DNA of 42,376 nucleotides, taken from positions 1-42,376 of IMG/VR virus record IMGVR_UViG_3300046694_000323; one strand, 5' to 3'. The notes beneath the pieces are model-generated. The model saw only the letters and a program-made list of their open reading frames with translations. It was not told the origin of the DNA and searched no databases. Below, piece after piece: positions 19,815 to 28,379 of this stretch (positions are counted from its first letter, which is position 1; every line of letters begins with the position of its first letter). This DNA comes from a virus. A program made the translations under genes and the position numbers.

Positions 19815-22078
19815 AGAGTATTGATAAATGATAAAATCTTATCTGCTAACACTTGATGCCCCGCATCATTTGGATGTAAACCATCTGGATCGGTGTAACC
19901 CGGTGCAGTAAAGTAATACTTATTACCGTTCGTATCCCAAACAGGTAAATTACTGTTATGGTACAAATCTAATACAGGGATTGAGTAATGTTTACCAATG
20001 GTTTTTATCATTTCTGCTAACTGTTCCAAGGTGTATCCTTGTGCGTTTTTGGATGCCATACTACCCCAGTTGTCACTTCGTGGAATTGGAGTAAATACCG
20101 CAATCGACTTATTATAAAATTTTGCAGATAAGCTAGATAATAATGCGTTGATACACCCAGCAACTGTTGTTGTTCCTGTATCCCCCAAAACACCAAGTGG
20201 CAAATTATTAGAAGATACGTTCCCCCAATCATTTGTACCAAGAAATACGGTTATTAAGTCTGGTGTAACAGTAATACTGTCACTCTCGTTATACCTATTA
20301 TAATATCCTGTACCACCTTGACCGTTGTTGTAAACCGTGCAATTAATAAGGTCTTTAATATAATCGTGATAATTTTTATTGGTTCTAAAATTATGTCCTG
20401 TAATACTATCACCAATTACTAACCATGACTTATTAGCCCATTTTGATTTTGATTGAGCTGCTTGAGTGCTATTCAGTTTAAGCCAAGGTAATTCATAAAA
20501 AGATGATGAATACGGAACAAAACTTGAAGGTAATACACTACCTGCTACAATCATTGAATTTGTTGGTGTATTGTAATTATCTCCATTCCATCGTAAATAT
20601 ACAGCATTCGAAGGTGATGTTGTTGTAAAGTTCGTTTTGGCAGACGGTAATGCAGAAATAAAGTTTTTATTTGCATCATACCATGCTCCAGGCTGTGATA
20701 TTAAACTCGTAAACGAATAAGGAGCATTTCCAGTTACAGGTATATAGTCCGTATAATAAATATATGATTGTGATGTTACTGGCAATCCAGTAGTAGAACT
20801 CACAAAATATCCATAAGTAACCGTATTTGGGTTGAGTAAGTTCGTCGAAAGCCTTTGAATATTATCGCTAAGTTGATCGGGACGAATAAAACCTGTTAAT
20901 TTAGTCATCGGTATAGAACCTATTTTATTAACATCCACACTTTCAATATTATCATTTTTAATAAGTAGGATTGGTGATTCTAACTTAAAAGGAACGTATG
21001 AAGCAGGAAGAGTACTACCCTTTACAAGCATAAAACCAGTTTTATCTTGCCATGTGTTAGCGTAACTAATAAACATATTTAGCCGTAAATAATAAACATT
21101 GGCAGGGACTGTGAATGATGTTGTACTTATACTGGTTGTATAAGGTAATCCAATATAGTTTTTATTCGAATCATAGGTACCACCCGGACTACCAAATCCA
21201 GCAGATACTGATAATACATCTCCAGGCTGAACAGGGATATAGTCTGAAACGCATAAAGTCGAAGATGATAGCATGTTACCATTTATATCAATATAAAAAT
21301 TATCAGTAACAGTATTTTTATTGAATAAGTTCGTACTGGACACCATAAAATCAGTTTTGTTATATGTGATGGATTTATCTGGAACACCTGTACTTTGGTA
21401 TATCCCGCCTGCCGACCACGCTGAACCATTCCAGTAATACCATTTTCCATCTGCCGTAACTACATAAATATTTGCATTACCTGTTGGAAATGCTGTCTGC
21501 AATGCTGATAAAGTGGGATAAACTCCTTTAGGAGAACCGCTTGCTACAGCTGCAACCTTCGTGTCTACATAGCTTTTATCTGCTTTTGTTGCTAATGCTG
21601 TTGCATTTGCAGATACATTTGCATTAGTTGTGTTTAAGTCTGTCTGTTTCGCTTTTTCCGCCAAAGACGTCTCATTAGCAGCAAATCTATCCTTTAATTG
21701 AGCATAAGTTCCGCGAGCCAAAACAACCTCTGGATTGCTGGAACCGGCTTCTGCTACCACTTTATTAAATTGGTCCTTCACATCATTAGCTGTTGTTAAA
21801 GCTTCACTCGAAGTCGTATCCGCGGTTTCGGACTGTGCCAGAGCATCATTGGTAATTTGTACGATACTATCTAATGCCTCTTTCACATTTGAGTCACCAT
21901 AAGAAATATTTTCGGCAGCGTGGGCATTACCTGCCGTTTTGTGGGAATCCATTTCAACTTTACGGTTGTTAATTTCCTGGTCTATCGTCTCAAAATTGGT
22001 GGATAGTGTCTGATCCACTGATTCATTGTCGTTTCGACTAGGTTTATATAAATTAAAATGATTTGTGTATTGAGCCAT
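19811..22078 (-). CDS. Tail fibre with C-terminal SGNH hydrolase domain
   Basis: 755 residues, ATG at 22078 overlapping the preceding stop (TAATG), with GGAGTGAACTATA upstream. The N-terminal 170 residues form an attachment region and coiled-coil stalk. Residues 180-235 are a small carbohydrate-type domain (VYPTLSALQTAFPTGN ... DGKWYYWNGSAW). Two tandem beta modules of about 115 residues follow (about 247-365 and 410-524), both with STNL-N-NTV starts and LP-S-VPF/Y ends. Residues 550-755 form an SGNH/GDSL hydrolase: GDSIT at 556-560, GTND at 614-617 and DGLHP at 732-736. Such fibres bind and deacylate surface glycans. The gene lies inside the split nozzle gene. Confidence 0.88.
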   Translation of the reverse strand: MAQYTNHFNLYKPSRNDNESVDQTLSTNFETIDQEINNRKVEMDSHKTAGNAHAAENISYGDSNVKEALDSIVQITNDALAQSETADTTSSEALTTANDVKDQFNKVVAEAGSSNPEVVLARGTYAQLKDRFAANETSLAEKAKQTDLNTTNANVSANATALATKADKSYVDTKVAAVASGSPKGVYPTLSALQTAFPTGNANIYVVTADGKWYYWNGSAWSAGGIYQSTGVPDKSITYNKTDFMVSSTNLFNKNTVTDNFYIDINGNMLSSSTLCVSDYIPVQPGDVLSVSAGFGSPGGTYDSNKNYIGLPYTTSISTTSFTVPANVYYLRLNMFISYANTWQDKTGFMLVKGSTLPASYVPFKLESPILLIKNDNIESVDVNKIGSIPMTKLTGFIRPDQLSDNIQRLSTNLLNPNTVTYGYFVSSTTGLPVTSQSYIYYTDYIPVTGNAPYSFTSLISQPGAWYDANKNFISALPSAKTNFTTTSPSNAVYLRWNGDNYNTPTNSMIVAGSVLPSSFVPYSSSFYELPWLKLNSTQAAQSKSKWANKSWLVIGDSITGHNFRTNKNYHDYIKDLINCTVYNNGQGGTGYYNRYNESDSITVTPDLITVFLGTNDWGNVSSNNLPLGVLGDTGTTTVAGCINALLSSLSAKFYNKSIAVFTPIPRSDNWGSMASKNAQGYTLEQLAEMIKTIGKHYSIPVLDLYHNSNLPVWDTNGNKYYFTAPGYTDPDGLHPNDAGHQVLADKILSFINTL

Positions 22079-22299
22079 TATAGTTCACTCCATTTCTTTG
22101 GCCCCACATCAGCCCATGTTAATGTCTGCTGAACAGGAGCAAAAGCAAAAGGTATAAATCCATGTCTTTTTTGGACAAAGCCTTTTCCAATAATGGCATT
22201 TTCGGCTTCTACCAATTCGTTATCGTTAAGCAAAGATGGACTATCTTTACTGTTAATTCCTAAGCTAAAATCTTTTAAATAAAAAAGTTGGTCACTCAC
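22078..22299 (-). CDS. N-terminal fragment of the split tail nozzle protein
   Basis: 73 residues from GTG at 22299, overlapping the stop of the adaptor gene (GTGA). The sequence KDFSLGINSKDSPSLLNDNE and the following AIIGKGFVQKRHGF match the usual beginning of podovirus nozzle/stabilisation proteins. After that the frame diverges and stops (KKWSEL). The expected continuation is found 2.6 kb away at 19471. Its end supplies the RBS and overlapping start for the fibre gene. It could be a functional separate chain or a remnant. Confidence 0.72.
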   Translation of the reverse strand: MSDQLFYLKDFSLGINSKDSPSLLNDNELVEAENAIIGKGFVQKRHGFIPFAFAPVQQTLTWADVGPKKWSEL

Positions 22300-22832
22300 C
22301 AGATCACCTTCTCTGTGACTCGGCCTTTCCGGTCCCGTTTCGAAATAAACTGCTGGTATTCTTCCTTCCTCGCATTGTATCGAAGGAAAGTATCTGGCCT
22401 TTCATCATAATCTTCTTCTGTAAACTGTAAATTGCCTAAACAGAACAGTATCAATAAATCATGAAAGGAATCTTCTAATTCTGGTATATCATCGGCATTT
22501 TCAACATGATTAAACTTCCGGTAATAATACAATGTCAGGGATGATTGTTCTCTATTTTGAAGAATGAGGGAATCACCCCATTTTTTATAACCATCACTAT
22601 CCATATCCTCAAAGGATAAAGGGTCTAGAAACTCGTTATTTTGTGCTACAAACCGTAATTCATATAAATCAGATGGTAAGGTATAAGGACTTTCAATAAC
22701 GGCCGCAGCCTGCTTTTTAGCAATAGGAGAAAGATCATCTAAACAGCGATTGACCCAATCTGTTATATCTGAGGCTTCATAATCGTCATCAATATCTCGG
22801 TTAACCTGTCTAATAATTTCGCTTAATTTCAT
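22296..22832 (-). CDS. Head-tail adaptor (connector) protein
   Basis: 178 residues, RBS GGGGTGAGCGT before ATG at 22832, overlapping neighbours on both sides by 4 nt. A helical N-terminus (LSEIIRQVNRDIDDDYEASD) with conserved W-N motif (ITDWVNRCLDDLSPIA) is followed by strand and helix elements (YTLPSDLYELRFV, LTLYYYRKF, LEDSFHDLLILFCLGN). This is the plan of podovirus adaptor proteins (gp4/gp11-like) that link the portal to the nozzle. Position between capsid and nozzle genes agrees. Confidence 0.75.
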   Translation of the reverse strand: MKLSEIIRQVNRDIDDDYEASDITDWVNRCLDDLSPIAKKQAAAVIESPYTLPSDLYELRFVAQNNEFLDPLSFEDMDSDGYKKWGDSLILQNREQSSLTLYYYRKFNHVENADDIPELEDSFHDLLILFCLGNLQFTEEDYDERPDTFLRYNARKEEYQQFISKRDRKGRVTEKVIW

Positions 22833-23242
22833 ACGCTCACCCCTTGAACGTATTTCTGAGCACCTTCCACACGTCCATAATCATAGGCATTTTTATAAGC
22901 TTCTAATGACTCTCTCGCAAAATCCTCCGCCATATCCTCCATGACTCGATGATGTTCCCTCTCTCTCTTTGCCTCAGCCATTTTGATTTCTTTATCAGCA
23001 TCAAAACCATTGGCGATATGGATTTTTTTCATATGATCCACAATATTGCTCGTTAGAAAAGGAAAACCAGGCTGGGGAATTTTCATTATGGCCGTTTCAA
23101 ATAAACCATCCATAATTAAATGTTCATTCGTGGTCGGATTGTATAGGAGATATAAGTGTTCATCATATTCCTTCAGTTGTTCTTCCACATGGTAAATGTC
23201 ATTTAAGGGCCATCGTTTAAAGCCGTTTTTCAAGTGTCTCAT
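22829..23242 (-). CDS. Conserved virion-region protein, function unknown
   Basis: 137 residues from ATG at 23242, 5 nt after GGAGG. A mixed N-terminal half (KNGFKRWPLNDIYHVEEQ, LYLLYNPTTNEHLIMDGLF) is followed by a charged helical C-terminal half (MAEAKREREHHRVMEDMAED). It lies between the major capsid protein terminator and the adaptor gene, the usual site for head-completion or minor capsid proteins. Not recognised by family. Confidence 0.7.
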   Translation of the reverse strand: MRHLKNGFKRWPLNDIYHVEEQLKEYDEHLYLLYNPTTNEHLIMDGLFETAIMKIPQPGFPFLTSNIVDHMKKIHIANGFDADKEIKMAEAKREREHHRVMEDMAEDFARESLEAYKNAYDYGRVEGAQKYVQGVSV

Positions 23243-23254
23243 ACTAGCCTCCAT

Positions 23255-23285
23255 AAAAAAGAAGAGGCAGGATTGCTCCTGCCCC
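23255..23285 (-). terminator. Terminator after the major capsid gene
   Basis: GGCAGGA (23266-23272) and TCCTGCC (23277-23283) form a perfect stem with a TTGC loop, extended by a further pair beyond one mismatch. The minus strand continues into a U-rich run (23260-23255). Partial termination here would raise capsid over tail gene expression. Confidence 0.78.
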
Positions 23286-23293
23286 TTTCACTA

Positions 23294-24487
23294 TTACTTC
23301 GTATATCCAGTTGCTTCGGTGATGTCTCCAAGCTCCCAGAAAGCGTTACGAGCATGGCACACAAGAGTTTCCATCGTGTAGGCTGTTGCCTCATAAGCTG
23401 CCTGGTTCGGTACACGGCTGAACATAGAACCATCTTCCTCCATGAATTGAAGAGGAGCTACACGGTAGATGTTCATATCATCCCAGTTACCTCCCCATAC
23501 ACGGTTTCCAAGCATATATTTATCCGTTAAGAATGGCATTCCGTCAAATTCTAGTGCCTTATAACCACCTTCAAGCTCCATGACGTTTGTGAAACGCTTA
23601 TTGGCTTGTAGAAGTGCTTCATAAGCTGCACGAACTCCAAAAGAGCTGATAAGGAAGTCGGTATCCTTTCCGGCCTGGATATTCGTTTCATCAATTGCAA
23701 GCCTTAATAGGGCATCTGAAATAGCCCGGTTGGTACCGCCATTTGCAAAACGAAGTGCTTTCCACCATGTATAAGTAGCAGGGTCAAGACCTTGCAGTAA
23801 TTTGGACGTAGAAATGATGCCAGATAATCCCATTGGATCTAATCCGTTTGTTCCAGTTACTACGACATAGTCAACAGCTGCAGTAGTGACGGCAGCACCA
23901 TTGATAGTAATAGTTGTGTTGGTACGGTCAATCGCTGTAATAGAACGAGAAGAAGCTTTTACAGTCGTATTATTGGAACCGTCGATAATATCGACAATCT
24001 GACCAACAAAGAAAGGTTTTACTGAATCAACCGTTAAAGTATTAACACCAGTGTTTACGGCAGTAGTTGCAAGCCTACCGGTACCATCGCCAAATAGAAC
24101 GCGAGAACGATAGTTTTTGATATCAGTAGTTAAGCCTTTTACCTCAGACTCAACCGCACGAAGGTAAGAAGTTTTATCCTTCTTGGATTGCTCGATGGCT
24201 TGAACCGATACTTGCAAGCGACCGGCTACCATCTTGGAAGTACCCGTAGAAGATTTGTAAGCTTGGTTACCCGCTGTTGGTAATGTTCCTCCTTCTGCAA
24301 CGGCTCCAACGCCTGAGTTACGGCCGAAGTGATGAGGAACAGAGAACCCGGACCCGTCACCAGTAATCGTTTCAACCTTAGATTCTAGTTTGCTAAGGAT
24401 ATAGTTTGCATTGTTTACCTGCTCACGGATCGTTGGCAAATAATCAGTTTTTAATACATCAGCTAATGTTTGTAATGTTGCTGCCAT
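23294..24487 (-). CDS. Major capsid protein
   Basis: 397 residues. The N-terminal helices ([20 protein letters not shown]) and the G-loop-like [15 protein letters not shown] segment are followed by AVEGG-type strands. A long central insertion domain of small and beta-branched residues sits at about 150-220. The C-terminal part has [31 protein letters not shown] and VAPLQF. These are hallmarks of HK97-fold coat proteins in phages with P22-like portals. It follows the scaffold gene and precedes a strong terminator, as expected for the most abundant virion protein. Confidence 0.88.
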   Translation of the reverse strand: MAATLQTLADVLKTDYLPTIREQVNNANYILSKLESKVETITGDGSGFSVPHHFGRNSGVGAVAEGGTLPTAGNQAYKSSTGTSKMVAGRLQVSVQAIEQSKKDKTSYLRAVESEVKGLTTDIKNYRSRVLFGDGTGRLATTAVNTGVNTLTVDSVKPFFVGQIVDIIDGSNNTTVKASSRSITAIDRTNTTITINGAAVTTAAVDYVVVTGTNGLDPMGLSGIISTSKLLQGLDPATYTWWKALRFANGGTNRAISDALLRLAIDETNIQAGKDTDFLISSFGVRAAYEALLQANKRFTNVMELEGGYKALEFDGMPFLTDKYMLGNRVWGGNWDDMNIYRVAPLQFMEEDGSMFSRVPNQAAYEATAYTMETLVCHARNAFWELGDITEATGYTK

Positions 24488-24500
24488 GAAAAATCATCTC

Positions 24501-25322
24501 CTAATCATTAATATCTGCTGCATTCAGTCGTGCTAAGGCACGCTGTCTTGCCTCCGCAAAGTTTTTCGGCGGGGCATCTTTAATAAGTCCTGGTGTTCCC
24601 GGACCTTCTACCTTTGGAGCTTTCTTACTCTCCAAATACTCTTTGATGGCTACATCTTTCGCATTTTTTAAATCATTTTCCATTTGTTCATAGCGCATAG
24701 CTCGATACGCCATATCAAAATTAGGAATCTGATTCTCTACCATGAATTGCTCAAGGGCTTCTGCTTCAATCCCTTTTTCCTTACTGAAATCCTGCAAGGC
24801 CGATTGAAACTGCTTCATGATCTGTTCTTGCTGCTGCTGTTGTTCCAGCTCGTCAGCACGCTTAGCACGTTCTTCTAGTTCTTCTAAACGTTGCTGGTAT
24901 TCAGGGTTAACCCCGTTTTGTTGGGCACGTTCTTGAAGCTGTGCCTCCTCTAATGCCGCCTGAAATTCTTCAAAGCTGTTATACCCTGAAGCTTTCATGA
25001 CATAATCCACTGTTTGTTGGTATTGGTCATAGTTGCCATACTTCTGGCCGACTTCCTGTTCCCACTTAGCACGTTCTTCAGCTAATTTTGCTTGAGTGCG
25101 CTCTTCTAAGCGCTTCGCAAATGCTTTGGATTGGTCGAGATCATCTGTGGGTGGAGTAGGTGATTCTGTAGGTGGTGTGTCTATAGCCGGTTCTGTTACT
25201 TCCGGCTGAACATCTACTACCTCATCTGTCTCAGGGCTGGCGATTTCCCCGCCTTCAACGCCTAAATCTGCAGCGAAAAACTGCAAGTCCATTCTTAATA
25301 AACTTCTTCTTGCATATAACAT
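24501..25322 (-). CDS. Capsid scaffolding protein
   Basis: 273 residues, RBS GAGGAGGATAAACC before ATG at 25322. A short leader with the motif LQFFA (residues 13-17), seen at the start of many Gram-positive phage scaffold and capsid proteins, is followed by an acidic, proline-rich segment. A long helix rich in E, Q and K then runs to a conserved end (KNFAEARQRALARLNAADI). Scaffold proteins show this acidic N-terminus and helical C-terminal capsid-binding end. It lies directly between portal and capsid genes. Confidence 0.85.
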   Translation of the reverse strand: MLYARRSLLRMDLQFFAADLGVEGGEIASPETDEVVDVQPEVTEPAIDTPPTESPTPPTDDLDQSKAFAKRLEERTQAKLAEERAKWEQEVGQKYGNYDQYQQTVDYVMKASGYNSFEEFQAALEEAQLQERAQQNGVNPEYQQRLEELEERAKRADELEQQQQQEQIMKQFQSALQDFSKEKGIEAEALEQFMVENQIPNFDMAYRAMRYEQMENDLKNAKDVAIKEYLESKKAPKVEGPGTPGLIKDAPPKNFAEARQRALARLNAADIND

Positions 25323-25378
25323 GGTTTATCCTCCTCGTGGATGGGCGAAAGTCCACCTTTAGCGCCCTCGATTATATG

Positions 25379-25410
25379 AAAATAGGCCCAACGACTGTCA
25401 CGTTAGGCCT
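25379..25410 (-). terminator. Hairpin terminator between portal and scaffold genes
   Basis: AGGCCCAACG (25384-25393) pairs fully, with one G-U pair, with CGTTAGGCCT (25401-25410). ATTTT follows on the minus strand. A weak U-run suggests partial termination. Confidence 0.6.
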
Positions 25411-25413
25411 GAA

Positions 25414-27525
25414 TTATGATTTACTTATTACTTTTTGTGCTTCAATATCCAGCTTCTTATTCTGCAAGGCAAGTTCCGCCTCTTTATTCCGTTGATCCTG
25501 TGCCTGCATATCAGCCTGCTGTTGTTGCTGCATCATCATTTGTTCCTGCTGCTGTTGTGCCTGTTGCTGCATAGGAGCCTGAATAAACTGCAAATGCTCA
25601 TTCACATGGTCATCGATAATCTGCTGAATAACAGGAGGTAATTTATCATAATCTGACGACTTCCGAAACATGTTATGGAAATAAACATGCGTATCATGGT
25701 CCTGAAAATCCCTGACCGGCGGTAATTCGATAGGCAATTTCGGTAATGGTATTTGGCTAGGATCTCCGCCCGCTTGTGCAAATTGCTGGGCGGCCGCCTG
25801 GTATTGTTGCATTTGCATTTGATATTGTTGTAAGTCTTTAAGTGTGTTTTCATCTTCCGCGTATTTTTGGAAGTCTTTATTCTCACTCTTAGCCTTATTC
25901 TCATCGAGCTGCTTCATTTCAAAGACCGCTTCCGTGTCACCCATACCGAGTAAACGAAGGAAGGTTTCATTATCAGGTCTTCCATCACGATCTACAATCG
26001 CGCCTTTATCCCAGAGCAACATAATACGTTCCTGTTGGGCTGATTTCAATTCCGGTAATGAAGAGCCTTGAATGATGTTGATATCCTCGCCACCGCTCAA
26101 ATCAGAGCCTTTAAACGCGACCAATTCAATCTCATTATCTTTACCAAGTATTTTGGCCATGCGCTCCTCGGTATAATGCTTTTTCATCAAAAGAAGTACG
26201 CGTTTGAGTGCCCGCTTCATGCCTCGCTCGTAGTTTTCGGCAGAGACAGCAAGCTTCTCGTTTTCCTGCTCTACCATCAGCTGTAATCCGCTGTAAGTAT
26301 CCAGTCCGGCTGGTAGTCTTCCTGCTGTTATCTCCCTAGCTCCGCTCATATCATCAATGTCCCTCATATAAAACTCAATAAGGCGGTCATAAATGGCAGG
26401 AAGATCAGGAGGTGATACGCGAACTGGGGCAGGTCCGCTTGGAGTGTAATAAAGAATGGCACCTGTTTCATTAATCAGGTCATCTTCATCTACCTGGGCA
26501 CCCGTAGGAATGAGCCACATGCTGTTACCCATTCGCTTGGCATGAGTAGCCATGGCGGTTTTCATAATATTAATGTGCCGCTGAATCGGAAGCATGTCTT
26601 TGATAAACGCATCCCCTTTGACCGAGGATGGAATTGGAATATCTACAAATAGAACATATGGTAAATCACCGGCATTCTCATCGACATCAAGCACCGTATT
26701 ATTGGCGACCGTTACCTTTAATCCGTTCGGATATTTCCGGCACGGTTTCACCCACATTTCATCAACCATGGCCATACGGTAATTCTTTTTATTAGATTGT
26801 AAGTTTGAGTAACCGGTTGATGGAGTTAATTCCGTTTGCATATAGTCCACATTGGCATCAGCGGGCACATCTTTACCGTACTTTTCTTTGATGTAATCAA
26901 TGTCCCTTGGTTTCCGCTCAATCATCCACCGAATCTCTTCATCGGTAGTAGCTGCAGGATCTATTTTTAAGGTTAATGGGTCAATGACACGTGCCACGAT
27001 TTCACCCATGTTGACTTGTTCTGGCATTTCACCTGATAGCAAATCCTCTTCGGTCGGTTCGGGTGTGATATCGTCACCTAATTCAGGGTCAAAATAAACC
27101 TTTAATGCACACCATCCTTTAATGGCATCTTGGAAATGAATATCCCGTGCTTTGCGGTCCATTTCCTGCTCCTGCCACCAGTGATCAATGAACCGTTTGG
27201 CCGCTCGTGCAATTTCAATCCGGGTTTGGTCATTTGTATCCGGAATCACATCGTATTTAATGCGGTTCTTAATCTGCTTCGCTACCTTGACCATGACTTT
27301 TGGTTTGATGATGTTGTGGGTCACTCGCTCTTCGTTGGGAGCAGATGGCGCAACCGTCATTTTTTTACTGGTGGAATCCCACACAATCCATTGATTGCCA
27401 AGGTAGTAGTTTAATTGACGTAAGATTTGGCGGTGATTCTCCCAATCCTCTGCCTGTTTTATGCGTTCTTGGACGATGGATACCCATTCATCCGTGGTTT
27501 TAGCTTGGTCTTTTTCTTCACTCAA
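25414..27525 (-). CDS. Portal protein (P22-like)
   Basis: 703 residues, the large size of podovirus P22-type portals. Typical elements are NYYLGNQWIVWD near the start, RVTHNIIKPKVMVKVAKQIK, DPLTLKIDPAATTDEEIRWM, PSSVKGDAFIKDMLPIQRHI and GAREITAGRLPAGLDTYSGL. The C-terminal 130 residues are glutamine-rich (runs of Q with M and A), compatible with a barrel helix extending inside the capsid. It follows the terminase block and precedes scaffold and capsid genes. Confidence 0.92.
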   Translation of the reverse strand: MSEEKDQAKTTDEWVSIVQERIKQAEDWENHRQILRQLNYYLGNQWIVWDSTSKKMTVAPSAPNEERVTHNIIKPKVMVKVAKQIKNRIKYDVIPDTNDQTRIEIARAAKRFIDHWWQEQEMDRKARDIHFQDAIKGWCALKVYFDPELGDDITPEPTEEDLLSGEMPEQVNMGEIVARVIDPLTLKIDPAATTDEEIRWMIERKPRDIDYIKEKYGKDVPADANVDYMQTELTPSTGYSNLQSNKKNYRMAMVDEMWVKPCRKYPNGLKVTVANNTVLDVDENAGDLPYVLFVDIPIPSSVKGDAFIKDMLPIQRHINIMKTAMATHAKRMGNSMWLIPTGAQVDEDDLINETGAILYYTPSGPAPVRVSPPDLPAIYDRLIEFYMRDIDDMSGAREITAGRLPAGLDTYSGLQLMVEQENEKLAVSAENYERGMKRALKRVLLLMKKHYTEERMAKILGKDNEIELVAFKGSDLSGGEDINIIQGSSLPELKSAQQERIMLLWDKGAIVDRDGRPDNETFLRLLGMGDTEAVFEMKQLDENKAKSENKDFQKYAEDENTLKDLQQYQMQMQQYQAAAQQFAQAGGDPSQIPLPKLPIELPPVRDFQDHDTHVYFHNMFRKSSDYDKLPPVIQQIIDDHVNEHLQFIQAPMQQQAQQQQEQMMMQQQQQADMQAQDQRNKEAELALQNKKLDIEAQKVISKS

Positions 27526-27535
27526 GGCGAATCAC

Positions 27536-27838
27536 CTACTTTTTCGGCTTTTTCGATGATTGATTCTTTGATTTTGGTTTCTCTGGAGGTTTATCTTGTG
27601 GGATTTCAGGCTGTTCAGGGATTTCAGGTTGTTCAGGTGGTAATTCTTCTGGTATTTCCTCTTTTTTCGGTTTGGCGTGAATGTCATAGCCTTCGATTTC
27701 CAGTTCCTTTACTTGAACCGGGAGATATTCATAAGACTGATCTACTTCGGCTCGTCTCTCGAATGCTTCTACCTGGTCCGCCGCAACCATAAACTTATCG
27801 GCTAAACCACCCATGGAGATGATAAATACTTTTTTCAA
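27536..27838 (-). CDS. Small proline/lysine-rich late protein
   Basis: 100 residues from TTG at 27838, with GAGGAGG upstream in the end of the preceding gene. The first half looks folded (KVFIISMGGLADKFMVAADQ, a region with YEYLPVQVKELEIEGYD). The second half is a disordered P/E/K-rich tail with repeated PEIPEQ-like units and a strongly basic end (KSKNQSSKKPKK). It lies upstream of the portal gene. Function unknown; the tail suggests nucleic-acid or capsid-interior contact. Confidence 0.65.
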   Translation of the reverse strand: MKKVFIISMGGLADKFMVAADQVEAFERRAEVDQSYEYLPVQVKELEIEGYDIHAKPKKEEIPEELPPEQPEIPEQPEIPQDKPPEKPKSKNQSSKKPKK

Positions 27839-27839
27839 T

Positions 27840-28091
27840 TTATTCGGCCTCCTCGTAAGAAATATTTTTCCATCCAGCTACATAGGAGATTTTAATGTTT
27901 GGGCTGTATTTATGGACCATGTTGTCATCGTATGTTTTATCGTAATATTCCTTTTTAGATTGGAAGTTTTCCCTTGGGTTGATAATTAACTCTTCTGCTT
28001 CCCCGACTCCGTCAACTGCAATAACTAAATATTTAATATCATCACTAGCGATACATTGGTCAACAATTTCTAAGAATTGATTTTTTTCCAA
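27840..28091 (-). CDS. Small hypothetical late protein
   Basis: 83 residues from ATG at 28091. An alternating helix-strand pattern (FLEIVDQCIASDDIKYLVIAV, ELIINPRENFQSKKEYYD, IKISYVAGWKNISYEEAE) indicates a small alpha/beta fold with an acidic character. It sits between the TM coiled-coil gene and the Pro/Lys-rich gene with tight spacing. Not recognised. Confidence 0.65.
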   Translation of the reverse strand: MEKNQFLEIVDQCIASDDIKYLVIAVDGVGEAEELIINPRENFQSKKEYYDKTYDDNMVHKYSPNIKISYVAGWKNISYEEAE

Positions 28092-28106
28092 TTTCTATTC
28101 CTCCAT

Positions 28107-28379
28107 TTACTCCAAAATAAAAGATGGCTTCGGCTCCTCTGGTTGCTGAGCTTTCACCATCTTGATTTCTGCTTGTTTGTATTCTCCGAATGTTGGGGCC
28201 TGAATGCGATCTAACAGCTCTGACCTTTCCGTGTCCCATAATTCGCTTAAATTCACTACATGTCTATGGTGTTGCTTTGTCAGTTCTACAATATTGTCCT
28301 GAAAAGACTTTTGTTGAGCTGCTAAAATACATAACAAAATGACAATGATCACTACTAAAAATAAGACAACTACATTCAT
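28107..28379 (-). CDS. Single-TM membrane protein after terminase
   Basis: 90 residues. An N-terminal TM helix (VVVLFLVVIIVILLCILAA) is followed by a coiled-coil-like polar region with histidines (LTKQHHRHVVNLSELWDTER) and an acidic, proline-containing end. The ATG overlaps the terL stop (ATGA), so it is co-translated with terL. It could be a phage membrane-anchored factor or a lysis accessory. Function unknown. Confidence 0.65.
   Translation of the reverse strand: MNVVVLFLVVIIVILLCILAAQQKSFQDNIVELTKQHHRHVVNLSELWDTERSELLDRIQAPTFGEYKQAEIKMVKAQQPEEPKPSFILE

Noticed and set aside
18071-22299. Intron or intein explanation for the split nozzle gene
   Set aside because: The fibre gene starts at the very stop codon of the first fragment, the second fragment has its own RBS, and no intein or group I/II features or homing nuclease were seen.
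25435-25600. Glutamine-codon repeats at the portal 3' end as an assembly artefact
   Set aside because: The frame is intact, codons vary, and Q-rich C-termini are usual in large podovirus portals.
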